NCBI GenBank assembly: GCA_002087915.1
Contig: LWDP01000015.1
Location: 1 to 52,331 of the forward strand
Direction of reading: 5' to 3'
Length of the DNA stretch: 52,331 bases
Origin: Enterospora canceri
Taxonomy: Eukaryota > Microsporidia > Enterocytozoonidae
Below, piece by piece: positions 1 through 9,436 of the stretch. Position numbers and translations under genes: made by a program. Under the pieces are notes generated by a model. That model did not search any database and was not told where the DNA came from. It saw only the letters and a program-made list of their open reading frames with translations. Each line of letters begins with the position of its first letter. Position 1 is the stretch's first letter.

Positions 1-3000
1 CAATAACAGATGTGTGGCATCATTGGATATGCTTTCTCATCCATTTCAACCACTTCAATCCGAATATCTTTCTTAGTCTCCTTCTCAATGAATCCTTTGA
101 ATTCATTCAAGTATTCCACTTCATCAAATGTTACCTGATACTTCTTCATATTCATCAAATAATCCATACTGAATCCAATTCTCATTTTGCTGTTACTGTA
201 ATTCCTACTCTCTTCCAGAATACTCTTCTTTATCTCATCATTGTTCTTCCCACTCTCCTTCATCTCCTTTATTCTCTTCATACAATCCTCCTTCCAATCA
301 CTGTATTTATTTGCTACCTTAATCACTACCTTATCCTTCTTTCTTACCATATTAATTTGTCTCACCACTTCCTTAACATATTCAATTCCATCAATATTAC
401 CTATATCACTTTTCTCACCCATATCAATCTTCTGTCCAATCTCCTCCATCAAGTATCTTGTATAACTTGGTATTATTGGATATAACATCCTCATCATCCT
501 ATAATACGCCCATTCTTTCATCTTATAGTTCATCCCACCCATGGTCTCATACGTCTCAATCGTAGCATTCATGTTATAGAAACCATACTTCAATGCATCC
601 CTATAAATCATATTCTCATACGCCTCATTTGTTCTCTTCTCATTTTCATTAACACTTTCAACCAAATACGCATCAATCAACCTGGATTCAATTGATCCAG
701 TTTTAGGGACATTCAACACATTCTGAGCCAAAGTGTACAACTTGAGCACAAATGAGTTAGCAACACTCTCTACGAAGTTGGCATCCTCATTCGTGTCACC
801 ACACGCAGCCAGACACATTCGAGTTGCAGATGGTCCAAACTTCTTTAGAGCATTTTCAACAGTCAGGAAATTCCCTTCTGATTTGCTCATTTTGGAATTA
901 TTCAGCAATAAATGCCCATTTGTGAATATACGTCGTGACCAGTATTCCCTNTTCAACCAAATACGCATCAATCAACCTGGATTCAATTGATCCAGTTTTA
1001 GGGACATTCAACACATTCTGAGCCAAAGTGTACAACTTGAGCACAAATGAGTTAGCAACACTCTCTACGAAGTTGGCATCCTCATTCGTGTCACCACACG
1101 CAGCCAGACACATTCGAGTTGCAGATGGTCCAAACTTCTTTAGAGCATTTTCAACAGTCAGGAAATTCCCTTCTGATTTGCTCATTTTGGAATTATTCAG
1201 CAATAAATGCCCATTTGTGAATATACGTCGTGACCAGTATTCCCTATCAAAACAGGCTACGTGATTCATTAGGAAGAATATCAGGTGATTATTGATCAGA
1301 TCCTTTCCAGATACTCTCAAATCAACTGGATAGAAGTATCTGAAACTACTTCTTGCTTCTACTGCAATTTCTACATGTTTCTTTCCTTCTTCTCCAAATT
1401 CATCCAACTTCTTTCTCAACTTCTCCTGATCAATTTCACCAAACACAAATTCCCATAGTTCGTTACACAGATACTTCTTGCAGTAGATTTGATCATTGCC
1501 CTCTAGATCACCAAATAATAGATGCTTCACTGTGTAAAATGCCATATAAATGGTTGAATCACTTAATGAATCAATTAGCACACTCTCATCCTTATGGAAT
1601 CTAGTTCCCAATCCAAATGACCTACTGAATCCCCACTTTTGAATCCAATCTAATGCTCCATACAATTTGGCACTGGTGTCTTCAGAGCATTTCANTTCTC
1701 AATTTCTCCTGATCAATTTCACCAAACACAAATTCCCATAGTTCGTTACACAGATACTTCTTGCAGTAGATTTGATCATTGCCCTCTAGATCACCAAATA
1801 ATAGATGCTTCACTGTGTAAAATGCCATATAAATGGTTGAATCACTTAATGAATCAATTAGCACACTCTCATCCTTATGGAATCTAGTTCCCAATCCAAA
1901 TGACCTACTGAATCCCCACTTTTGAATCCAATCTAATGCTCCATACAATTTGGCACTGGTGTCTTCAGAGCATTTCAGTTCTCCAAGACATTCCCTGGTT
2001 CTCTTCTTCCACTCTTCATTCCCATAATCCAAAAACCACTGATCTAATAATGCAACTGTGCATATTCCACCTGATCTAGAAATAACCTGGTCTTCTGGAA
2101 CATAACATACCAAATAATCACTTTCTAATCCACTACTACCCATCTTGATTCTCTCAAACTTCTCTTTATCTAAATCACTTATTGTTTCACCCTTGCTTTT
2201 TAAGTAACTTCTTTTCAACACTTTTTCACCTGATATTTTTGTCACCTTGTTATGAATCCTACACAAATCTACCTCAGTGCATTCATTAACACCCTCAATC
2301 TGATTCTTTAGATTCTCATAAATGAGTCTTTCAGCTACATATGTCTCTGATCCAATTCCAATTCCAAATTCAACCCATTCAATCACCTCAGACGTGATAA
2401 TCNAACATACCAAATAATCACTTTCTAATCCACTACTACCCATCTTGATTCTCTCAAACTTCTCTTTATCTAAATCACTTATTGTTTCACCCTTGCTTTT
2501 TAAGTAACTTCTTTTCAACACTTTTTCACCTGATATTTTTGTCACCTTGTTATGAATCCTACACAAATCTACCTCAGTGCATTCATTAACACCCTCAATC
2601 TGATTCTTTAGATTCTCATAAATGAGTCTTTCAGCTACATATGTCTCTGATCCAATTCCAATTCCAAATTCAACCCATTCAATCACCTCAGACGTGATAA
2701 TCACCTCAGACGTGATAATCTCATCAGTTGTTGATAAACTGGTTGCTTCTACCAGAATATTCATTCCAACTTTCTTCAGAACTACTGGAATTGGTTTAAT
2801 ACCCTCTCCTTTCCTCCTATCATGATCCAAGCATATTTGTTTATCAACTGGGCAATATATGGAATATCTCTTACCAAAACTGATGTATTTTTTCGACTCT
2901 AACTTCCTGAATTGATACCTCACAAATGAATCGTAATATTGATCAATTTCTGTAGTGATAAATGACCTACTCCAATCTATATTTGCATCAAACTCAATTA

Positions 3001-3451
3001 ATGATTTCTTACAATATTCTGGGAATGTCCTACACCAGTGATATGGATCAGCGAATCTACAAATACACATATTTCTATCACATTTCTCTCCAATTGGATG
3101 TGTCATCTCAAATCCAATTGACCTCAATATTTCCATAACAGAAACATCAACTTTCTCACCTGCTAATTCCTGTCTCAACTTCTGTGCTGATGCTGAAATA
3201 GGCATTCCAGTACAATGGAATCCAAATGGAAATAGAACATTATATCCCTTCTGCTCCATGTAGTAGCTAAAGAAGTCTGACTTAGATATTGAATACAAGT
3301 GGCCTAAATGAAGCTTACCATTCATATATGGATATGGAAACGTAATAAAGAACTTCTTGCTATTCTCATCCACCCCTATTCTACGTCCTTCTCTTCTTCC
3401 CTTTCGTTCTAAGTTATTTACGTATTCTAGTTTGCTATTTGACTGAGTCAT
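1..3451 (-). CDS. LARS: Cytosolic leucyl-tRNA synthetase, 3' end beyond the window, broken by three assembly joins
   Basis: Charges tRNA-Leu with leucine in the cytosol. Just after the N-terminus the protein shows the class I 'HIGH' motif as HLGH (within FPYPYMNGKLHLGH), and further on KMSKS (NNSKMSKSEGN). The connecting region carries DHDRRKGEG and SRSGG..VALLDQWFLDYG, as in eukaryotic/archaeal LeuRS. The CP1 editing domain between these is short: the threonine-rich TLRPET-type motif reads TSLSTTD and no GTG-VxSVPSD-type motif is visible, so post-transfer editing is probably lost. Single Ns at 951, 1695 and 2403 each sit between duplicated blocks; removing one copy plus the N (295, 283 and 300 nt) restores one continuous frame of about 857 codons that is still open at base 1. 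The start at 3451 is the first Met of the frame. The identity is certain; the apparent frame breaks are assembly artefacts in my view. Confidence 0.95.
657..1245. repeat. Assembly join: 294-bp direct duplication around one N
   Basis: Bases 657-950 and 952-1245 are the same sequence separated by the single N at 951. The block lies inside LARS and would duplicate about 98 residues with a frameshift. A single N flanked by identical contig ends is what an uncollapsed contig overlap looks like, so I read this as artefact rather than biology. Confidence 0.93.
1413..1977. repeat. Assembly join: 282-bp direct duplication around one N
   Basis: Bases 1413-1694 recur as 1696-1977 with the N at 1695 between them. 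I see one mismatch near the left end (ttctcaac versus ttctcaat), compatible with an error at a contig tip. It disrupts the LARS frame by one base. Confidence 0.92.
2104..2702. repeat. Assembly join: 299-bp direct duplication around one N
   Basis: Bases 2104-2402 recur as 2404-2702, with N at 2403. The insert (299+1) is a multiple of three, so LARS stays open through it and appears to contain a repeated ~100-residue segment. The first copy ends exactly at the end of an 18-bp unit that is tandemly repeated at 2685-2720, which probably explains why the assembler broke there. Confidence 0.93.
2685..2720. repeat. Perfect 18-bp tandem repeat inside LARS
   Basis: Two adjacent copies of acctcagacgtgataatc (2685-2702 and 2703-2720) encode a doubled hexapeptide, IITSEV, inside the degenerate editing domain of LeuRS. 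It is in frame, so it can be real coding variation. Confidence 0.85.
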
Positions 3452-3569
3452 GTGGTTAAATTTTTACTTCTTTTCCTGACTATAAATGATTAGAATATTC
3501 TTACCACAATATAAAACAAAACTATCTTCGATTCTCTTAATTTATTACCCTCTTAAGGTGTATTACCCA

Positions 3570-4445
3570 TCACACCATACCTGCTTCACTCACCATCTTA
3601 GTTTTCTGAGATTCCAGGTAGAAGTAAACTCCAATACTAATTGCTGCAATAACAATCAGTATAATGCCTACAATCAGAATAACCTTGAGGCCTGTTGACA
3701 TTCCATCCTCCTTCTTGTCAGATGATCCTGTCTTTGGCTTTGTCTTTGGTTTTGTTTGCGTCCTTGGCTTTGTTTGTGTTCTTGTTCCCACTGGTTTCAT
3801 AGTGAATTTGTTGTTCTCAAACTTCACGTCCATCAACTTGGACTTGTATGCTTTGTCCGTATTGTAGACCACGAACATCGTGAATAGGTCCTTTTGCACC
3901 ACATCCTTGATTTTATTCAAGCAGACGTATGCATTGAGGTCCTTGATTCCGTCCCTAATAGCTGGCTTCAAGTTACCTGCTGGATTGTCGTTGTCTTGAT
4001 CCACCTTGGTAGTTAGCACATCTTTCATCATGTCTGATACTTCAGTTGGAACTATTTGAGTGAATGCATCAGCAGAAACCTCAGCAAGTGCAGCTGCGTG
4101 TTCATCGTGTTTAATTGACCTCTTTCTAGAGTAAATTACCACTGCAGGCAATTCGGTCGTCAGATAATGCAGCAGATCATCACGAGTCACAAATCCATCG
4201 TCAACTTTCTTGTATGCACTCATGTCAATTGTTGTTGCATCCTTATCAGACTTCTCAGCCACAAATGCCGTAAGATCGGTTAGATCATTTTCAAACGTAT
4301 TCTTCTTGAGCATCAGATATTTTTCAGATGAAATGTCAATTATGCTCGCGTCCTCATCAGCACCGTTATCGTCGAATGTCTTCTGGAGGCTGTCAGCAGC
4401 CATAATGATGACAATCTTACTGATCAATCCTGTGTTAAAAAACAT
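3570..4445 (-). CDS. Single-pass membrane protein, unrecognised
   Basis: A 291-residue protein of unknown function. The start at 4445 is preceded on its strand by ...accctATG, the usual C-run start context. The N-terminus has a short hydrophobic stretch (GLISKIVIIMAA) that could be a weak signal anchor. The middle is acidic and mostly hydrophilic (about residues 20-225), followed by a Lys/Thr/Pro-rich linker with repeated TQTKP/KTKPKT units and one strong transmembrane segment (about 254-276, VILIVGIILIVIAAISIGVYF) before a short basic tail. The layout suggests a type I or tail-anchored surface or secretory-pathway protein. No family recognised. Confidence 0.75.
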   Translation of the reverse strand: MFFNTGLISKIVIIMAADSLQKTFDDNGADEDASIIDISSEKYLMLKKNTFENDLTDLTAFVAEKSDKDATTIDMSAYKKVDDGFVTRDDLLHYLTTELPAVVIYSRKRSIKHDEHAAALAEVSADAFTQIVPTEVSDMMKDVLTTKVDQDNDNPAGNLKPAIRDGIKDLNAYVCLNKIKDVVQKDLFTMFVVYNTDKAYKSKLMDVKFENNKFTMKPVGTRTQTKPRTQTKPKTKPKTGSSDKKEDGMSTGLKVILIVGIILIVIAAISIGVYFYLESQKTKMVSEAGMV

Positions 4446-4949
4446 AGGGTAAAAATAGAGAGGATCATATTACCGCAAATTAATTGATCATTTTCGTGTT
4501 AAATTAGACCGTATTACTTCTTGGTTGGTGCTGAATCACGTACCAATTGTGCTAAATTGATCAAGATCACTCTTTGAAGATTGTGCTCCAGTATGTTGTT
4601 TGCTAGTTAAAATACAGCAATTCAGTCACTTAGCCACTTGTTAGTCTGAATCAGATTTAGAAGAGTTCATCCTACCACATTTCATATTTTCCCTCTTTTT
4701 TTCACAAATTTCTACCTCAACTGATCCAGGTAGTTTCTTCTTCTCATCAACATCCAACTACACACCAGTATTAAATATAACATTTACTGATGATTCCTTG
4801 TCAATAATTAGGGTTCAATGAAAACTATTTCTTAAATAGTCAGTTTGATAGGTTTGACACCTGATACTGATATCAACTAAAACTTGCATAAAAAATAGAT
4901 TTTCTTAAACCATATTCATAGACGATTCCTTGCCAATACCACTATCTGA
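4446..4949. other. Intergenic, no gene seen (504 nt)
   Basis: A+T-rich spacer between two minus-strand genes. I see no convincing ORF or RNA gene. Two imperfect copies of a short word occur (gatgattccttgtcaata near 4790 and gacgattccttgccaata near 4921). Confidence 0.6.
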
Positions 4950-6050
4950 TTAATTATTTATTCTTTTTGTCATTTCCTCTTCCTTGTGACTGTTGAATGC
5001 CTGATCAAGTGTCTCTGTGACTACTTCAGCCGCATCCATTTGCTCATTTTCTGCTTCGTGTCTCTTTGTTCTGTAGAGCTGTACAGCCAATTTCACTGCA
5101 CTTGTCACACCTATCTGTTTGATTACGTTCTGAAATGTGCTGTTATCCACATTCACGTACGCCAGTCTCACAGCTAGCCCATTCTCCTTGTTCTTGTACT
5201 CGTATACCTCCTTTCCGAAGTCATCTGGCTCGTATTCCTCAGGCATCACCGAATACTTGGCCACAAACTCAGCTGGCAGCTCTCTTGGATCCACGTGATC
5301 AATATTCAAATGAATCTTGCACTTTTTCTGAATCCCCCTTATGGCGTACTCAATATGCCCTGCTTGTGGAATATTTGCATGAAGTCGCCTACGTTCGATG
5401 TCTCCACTAAACACCTCGTCCTTGAAGTACTTCGATCCCTTTGACGTCTTGCAGATGTTTCGATACGAATCAACTGCCCTTTGAATCAGCCCCTTCTTCC
5501 CGTAAAGCAGAACTGGATTCAGTGACACAAACTTGCAAGCCAACTTGTTGCATTCTGTCTCGTAATTCCACCTGTTTCCTGAATATCGCTCATAGGGCAC
5601 ATTCGCCCTGGGATAGACGCAGTTGTCTGCCTTGAACTTCTCATTCAGTTTCGTGATGTCCACGCTGTCCAGGTCAAATCGTACGCAAAACTCGTTCTCA
5701 TCCACGGTGTCCTTTGGCATCGAACTCATCACCGATTCAGAGAGCTTCGTGTTGTACTTGAATGCCAGTCTCTCTTCCCCATCAACCATCTTCACGTACG
5801 GCTGTGACGCAGGCAGATTCACAATCTTCCTGTTGCTGATCTTCCTTGGCTCGTCAGCCTTCCGCTTCTTCTTCTCCTTCTTCTTCCTAGGCGCATTTGT
5901 GAAGTTCTCGTCGTTCCCCACGCGTGGGCTGTAGAACTCAGCCTCCTCGTAGTTCTGCAGCTTCATGCTGTTGAAGTTGTTCTCGTTCGACGCAGCCTGC
6001 TCGTCGCTCTCGTCGATCGACTTGAATGCGTTTCTCATGTCACTGTGCAT
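4950..6050 (-). CDS. Conserved fungal-type protein, DUF8032-like domain
   Basis: A 367-residue, probably nuclear protein. A basic Lys-rich stretch near residues 50-70 (RKKKEKKKRK) looks like a nuclear localisation signal. The central part carries the run FDLDSV..NCVYPRANVPYERYSGNRW.YETECN followed by LIQRAVDSYRN, which from memory resembles a domain conserved in fungal putative regulators (DUF8032); that name is uncertain. I start at the second Met (6050) because it is preceded by ccaggggcATG, a G-run version of the start motif; the longer frame to 6086 only adds 12 residues translated from a T-rich leader. Function unknown. Confidence 0.7.
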   Translation of the reverse strand: MHSDMRNAFKSIDESDEQAASNENNFNSMKLQNYEEAEFYSPRVGNDENFTNAPRKKKEKKKRKADEPRKISNRKIVNLPASQPYVKMVDGEERLAFKYNTKLSESVMSSMPKDTVDENEFCVRFDLDSVDITKLNEKFKADNCVYPRANVPYERYSGNRWNYETECNKLACKFVSLNPVLLYGKKGLIQRAVDSYRNICKTSKGSKYFKDEVFSGDIERRRLHANIPQAGHIEYAIRGIQKKCKIHLNIDHVDPRELPAEFVAKYSVMPEEYEPDDFGKEVYEYKNKENGLAVRLAYVNVDNSTFQNVIKQIGVTSAVKLAVQLYRTKRHEAENEQMDAAEVVTETLDQAFNSHKEEEMTKRINN

Positions 6051-6234
6051 GCCCCTGGAAATTTTTATAGGAAAAAAAGGAAGCATCAGGGGAATCAGAG
6101 AGGGAAGTGACAGCAGTAGGAGAATGGGAAAATGGCCTAGAAAGACTACTATACAGGGGCTATTATAGTATGGTATAAGGTTGTTGAAGAATATTACAGT
6201 ACATCATTTCCATATATCAATTGTCCCCTATTGA

Positions 6235-7053
6235 ATGATTTGTTATTTTATGGGATTTGTTTTATCAGTTGTACACGAATACGACATAAATAGGGAAGTA
6301 GAGAGCACTGCCACCGTGGAGGATGCGCAGTTTGTGGCAAATGCTGCAAATATCAGCAGTTTGGCACTAAACAACAACATTTTACAGGTGGATGGAACTG
6401 GATTCTATTCTAAAGAACGTGTGCTATCACACGATTTGCTCTCTCAGACAGCCCAGTTTGTGGAGATGTTTGCTCTTTATAGTCGATTTGAGTACGTCAG
6501 AAGCACAATTCAGTCCAAGAAGTACCATTTTCCAACATTAAAGGAGAAACTGATTTTGATGGAAGGGAAACTCCTTGGATTCAGAATGAGCAGAGACGGA
6601 AAGAGAATGAGGCCTGTTCTTCTTGCTCTTGATCTGCTGAAGACAGGAGAGCCAGCAGAGACAGTTGTTTCCCACTTTCTTAGTCTTATTTCTCATAAAA
6701 TCAGTTGTATGAAACAAGGCGTATTCCATGCTGAAGTAAGTGGCATTTCATTGACTCGAATAGACAGTAAAGAAGATGTGCGACTGTTTGAGGAGATGCT
6801 TGGACGACTTCTGCTCTGTAAACAGGTTGGAACACGAATCACGACTGGTGCCCATAAGAAGTCACGTGGCTACTGGTTTCTTCTGATTCTGATGTTTGTG
6901 TTTGGAGTGGTTTCAATTGGATTCATCCTGGTTGGAGTGATACGAATTATACTACGGAAGACTGGTCGCTATCGGGTCTATGAGACACAAGAAGACGAGA
7001 ACATGGTCACGAAGAAGGAAGATGGCAAATATACGATTGGTTCAGAAGTATAG
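6235..7053 (+). CDS. Secretory type I membrane protein, unrecognised
   Basis: A 272-residue protein. Start at 6235 follows gtcccctattgaATG. The first ~16 residues (MICYFMGFVLSVVHEY) look like a signal peptide. A lumenal/extracellular helical region follows (about 20-210), then one strong transmembrane segment (about 216-240, WFLLILMFVFGVVSIGFILVG) and a basic cytosolic tail. It is followed 87 nt downstream by another secretory gene (PDI-like) on the same strand. No family recognised. Confidence 0.75.
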   Translation: MICYFMGFVLSVVHEYDINREVESTATVEDAQFVANAANISSLALNNNILQVDGTGFYSKERVLSHDLLSQTAQFVEMFALYSRFEYVRSTIQSKKYHFPTLKEKLILMEGKLLGFRMSRDGKRMRPVLLALDLLKTGEPAETVVSHFLSLISHKISCMKQGVFHAEVSGISLTRIDSKEDVRLFEEMLGRLLLCKQVGTRITTGAHKKSRGYWFLLILMFVFGVVSIGFILVGVIRIILRKTGRYRVYETQEDENMVTKKEDGKYTIGSEV

Positions 7054-7140
7054 AGATTTGTAATAAATATATTCGGGGTAAATGACTACCAAAATAAACA
7101 GCCTGAAACAGGGGTATAAAAACAGTAAGACTATTTACAC

Positions 7141-8631
7141 ATGATTGGTAGAGTGATAGCACTATTAGGAGCAGTCTGGGCTGAAGAAGAGGCGTGTGTG
7201 CCTCCAATGGATGGAATGGTCATCAACCACTACGTTCTGGAGAACTGTACTGCCTGTAACAGGCTTGGGCCAGTTGTAGACGAGTTGCTTGGAAGAGTTG
7301 AAAAGAGAGCAGTTGGAGTGAAATACAGGCGGGTAGTTTGTAATGACTGTGATTGTGACGGAATCAAGGCATTTCCAACAATAGAAATAACTGATGATAA
7401 AAAGGGAATAGGAAGAACAACAGGGTACAAGAAGTACAACGAATTGGCTGGATTTGTGGCAAAGAGGCTTGGACTGAATGAGGATGCGCTATTAGGGGCG
7501 ATTGAGACGGAAGAGAGTCGAGTGAAGCAGCTGAAGAGTAGCGACTTCCTGAGTGGATTTGATGGAGAATGGGTCGTACTGTTCTATGAGGACGCCCAGG
7601 ATCCAATGAGGAAGATAATGGCAGAAATAGCAAAGACAGAGACACAGGTGAAGTTTGGTGAGGCACATAAGAGAGACGTAGGTGGAAATGAGGGAAGAAT
7701 GAGCATATCGAGGTATCCACACATTAGTGGAATCAATGCTGGGACATTTGTTCCATTCATGGGATCGTACGATGGAGACGACTTCAGGAGTCGTCTTACG
7801 GCATTCGTGGAAAAACTAGCAAGACCGAGCTTCGAACCCATAACCTACGCAAAATTGAAGCAGCTGTCTAAGACCCTGGCTCCTGGTGAACCAGTTTACG
7901 TAGTGGCATATCGCGACTACGACACGGCCTCCTTCTACTTCGGCAGCCTTGCTAAACAGTTCAAGTTCAAGACGACAATCTACCGCACCAATGATCCAGT
8001 CTTCTTCGAGAAGGCTGGATTCCACCCAGAAGAGACTCACGACGACCACGATCAGCTGGTCCGTCTCTTCGTCTACAAAAATGGATCATTCTACGCCTGC
8101 CCGTACAAACTGGAGGAGAATGCCGAGGTTGTTCAGTGGATATTCCACACTCACTTTCCATTTGTGACTGTTCTTGGAAACGAGAATTTCTACTCCGTTT
8201 TCCACGGAATTAAGCCAGTTGTCCTTCTTGTGACTGAAGGAGACGCCCTTCTTGACGAATTCAACCGCATTTCAGCCGATAGACACCTTGGAACGCCCTA
8301 CACAAATACGCTCTTTGTTGCCCTCGATGCTGCTGAATATCCGCTATTCAAGCAGAGTGTGCTTCCATTGGTTCGAATCCCGTCAATTTCTGTTTTTGAC
8401 CCATTTGCCTCACAATGGTTCCATCAGCCTGATGAAGTATCAGCTGGAAACCTGAGGAAGAAGACTCTCTCGTACATCGAAGACTACTACGCTAGACGCC
8501 TACCAACATATCCACCAGCACCATCCAAAACTAGGCGATACCTGGCAGCAGCTGCTATTGTAGGAGTATTACTGGTTATCATAACTTATATCAGGCGAGA
8601 GAGAAACAAGAAGTTTGCATACTACGATTGA
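7141..8631 (+). CDS. Membrane-anchored protein disulfide isomerase-like protein
   Basis: Likely oxidises or isomerises disulfides of secreted proteins in the ER. The N-terminus is a short signal peptide (MIGRVIALLGAVWA), followed by one thioredoxin-like domain with the active-site pair C36-T-A-C39 and the cis-Pro segment KAFPTIEI, typical of PDI a-domains. Further thioredoxin-fold-like regions without CxxC follow. The C-terminus has one transmembrane segment (about 465-484) and a short basic tail (RRERNKKFAYYD) with no KDEL. This resembles TMX/Eps1-type anchored PDIs. Upstream is aggggtataaaaac, a G-run and TATA-like element. CTAC is not the common CGHC, so redox properties may differ. Confidence 0.82.
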   Translation: MIGRVIALLGAVWAEEEACVPPMDGMVINHYVLENCTACNRLGPVVDELLGRVEKRAVGVKYRRVVCNDCDCDGIKAFPTIEITDDKKGIGRTTGYKKYNELAGFVAKRLGLNEDALLGAIETEESRVKQLKSSDFLSGFDGEWVVLFYEDAQDPMRKIMAEIAKTETQVKFGEAHKRDVGGNEGRMSISRYPHISGINAGTFVPFMGSYDGDDFRSRLTAFVEKLARPSFEPITYAKLKQLSKTLAPGEPVYVVAYRDYDTASFYFGSLAKQFKFKTTIYRTNDPVFFEKAGFHPEETHDDHDQLVRLFVYKNGSFYACPYKLEENAEVVQWIFHTHFPFVTVLGNENFYSVFHGIKPVVLLVTEGDALLDEFNRISADRHLGTPYTNTLFVALDAAEYPLFKQSVLPLVRIPSISVFDPFASQWFHQPDEVSAGNLRKKTLSYIEDYYARRLPTYPPAPSKTRRYLAAAAIVGVLLVIITYIRRERNKKFAYYD

Positions 8632-8682
8632 ATACATAAATATAAAAATGATACGATTAATTGCTGATATTACTCACCCCAT

Positions 8683-9123
8683 ATGCTATTTGATAGATTA
8701 TTGGGGTTGTTTAAATCAGATAACCAGTATTCTCAACTTCTTAACATTAATGATGACCAATTTAGTGGTATGTCATGTGAATTAGTCAGGTCCAATGAGT
8801 TCATACAGTGCATGAACATAGTTATCAACAATTTCAGGCATAAATATGAAAAAATCAATAAAAAATTCATCAAATACCGGAAATTGGATCCAGAACCAAT
8901 CAAATTGAAGAATGAGATCAGAATACAACTCTACCACATGAGAAAGGTCAGAGAATTGTTCACTAGAGCACTGAATGTGGTGACCAACTGCATATTGGTG
9001 CATCAGAATGATAACAGGATTGTTCAAATTATGAAGATTTCCACCGAAATGGCCAGATTGGAGAGTATCATCAGTAACTTGACTATCCTATCAAACAGTC
9101 TCGATTTGTTACTAAGAACGTGA
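8683..9123 (+). CDS. Small helical protein, unrecognised
   Basis: A 146-residue, almost entirely helical and basic protein. Start at 8683 follows tactcaccccatATG, with a TATA-like element (aatataaaaatg) about 30 nt before the C-run. The N-terminus MLFDRLLGLFK is amphipathic and followed by long predicted helices. This outline is reminiscent of small membrane-remodelling or coiled-coil subunits (for example ESCRT-III-like), but no diagnostic motif is present, so no function is assigned. Confidence 0.7.
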   Translation: MLFDRLLGLFKSDNQYSQLLNINDDQFSGMSCELVRSNEFIQCMNIVINNFRHKYEKINKKFIKYRKLDPEPIKLKNEIRIQLYHMRKVRELFTRALNVVTNCILVHQNDNRIVQIMKISTEMARLESIISNLTILSNSLDLLLRT

Positions 9124-9141
9124 CTCAATTTCCACCCATCT

Positions 9142-9399
9142 ATGCCCAGTTCCCACCAGTTCAAACTGAAGAAACTCCTTCAGGATGATTCCCCCTACAC
9201 GAATTTGACCAAATGCTCCTTGCGTCTCTATAAAGTGTGTGACATCACTGGATTGCCATCCAACTACCAGTGTCCTAGAAGCAGACTTCGATACTACGAC
9301 TCATCTGTCTACGATTACATCAAAAGCCTTGAGTTTGAGGAAGTAGAAAGATACTACGAATTGAGTAGATTTAAACATAGGCATTACTTTTGTATTTAA
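9142..9399 (+). CDS. IES6: YL1-C domain protein, INO80 complex subunit Ies6-like
   Basis: An 85-residue protein that is nearly all YL1 C-terminal domain: CDITGLPSNYQCPRSRLRYY followed by DSSVYDYIKSL matches the conserved 'CDITG..A.Y.DP.T.LRY' core. In yeast this domain occurs in Ies6 (INO80 complex) and in Swc2/YL1 (SWR1 complex); the small size favours Ies6, a chromatin-remodelling subunit in the nucleus. Start at 9142 follows tccacccatctATG. It lies 18 nt after the previous gene on the same strand. Confidence 0.8.
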   Translation: MPSSHQFKLKKLLQDDSPYTNLTKCSLRLYKVCDITGLPSNYQCPRSRLRYYDSSVYDYIKSLEFEEVERYYELSRFKHRHYFCI

Positions 9400-9436
9400 C
9401 TAGTTTTCCACTACTCATTTTTCTACCCCAAATCCG

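Noticed and set aside
12..485. 157-codon plus-strand ORF rich in Leu/His/Ile
   Set aside because: It lies opposite the LARS 3' part, which reads as good LeuRS sequence on the minus strand; the ORF is an antisense shadow.
1028..1264. Repeated 78-codon plus-strand ORF also seen at 733-990
   Set aside because: Antisense to LARS and duplicated only because of the N-join duplication.
8360..8395. tRNA-like T-loop word (ggttcgaatccc) within the PDI gene
   Set aside because: No matching acceptor, D or anticodon arms nearby; it is coding sequence.
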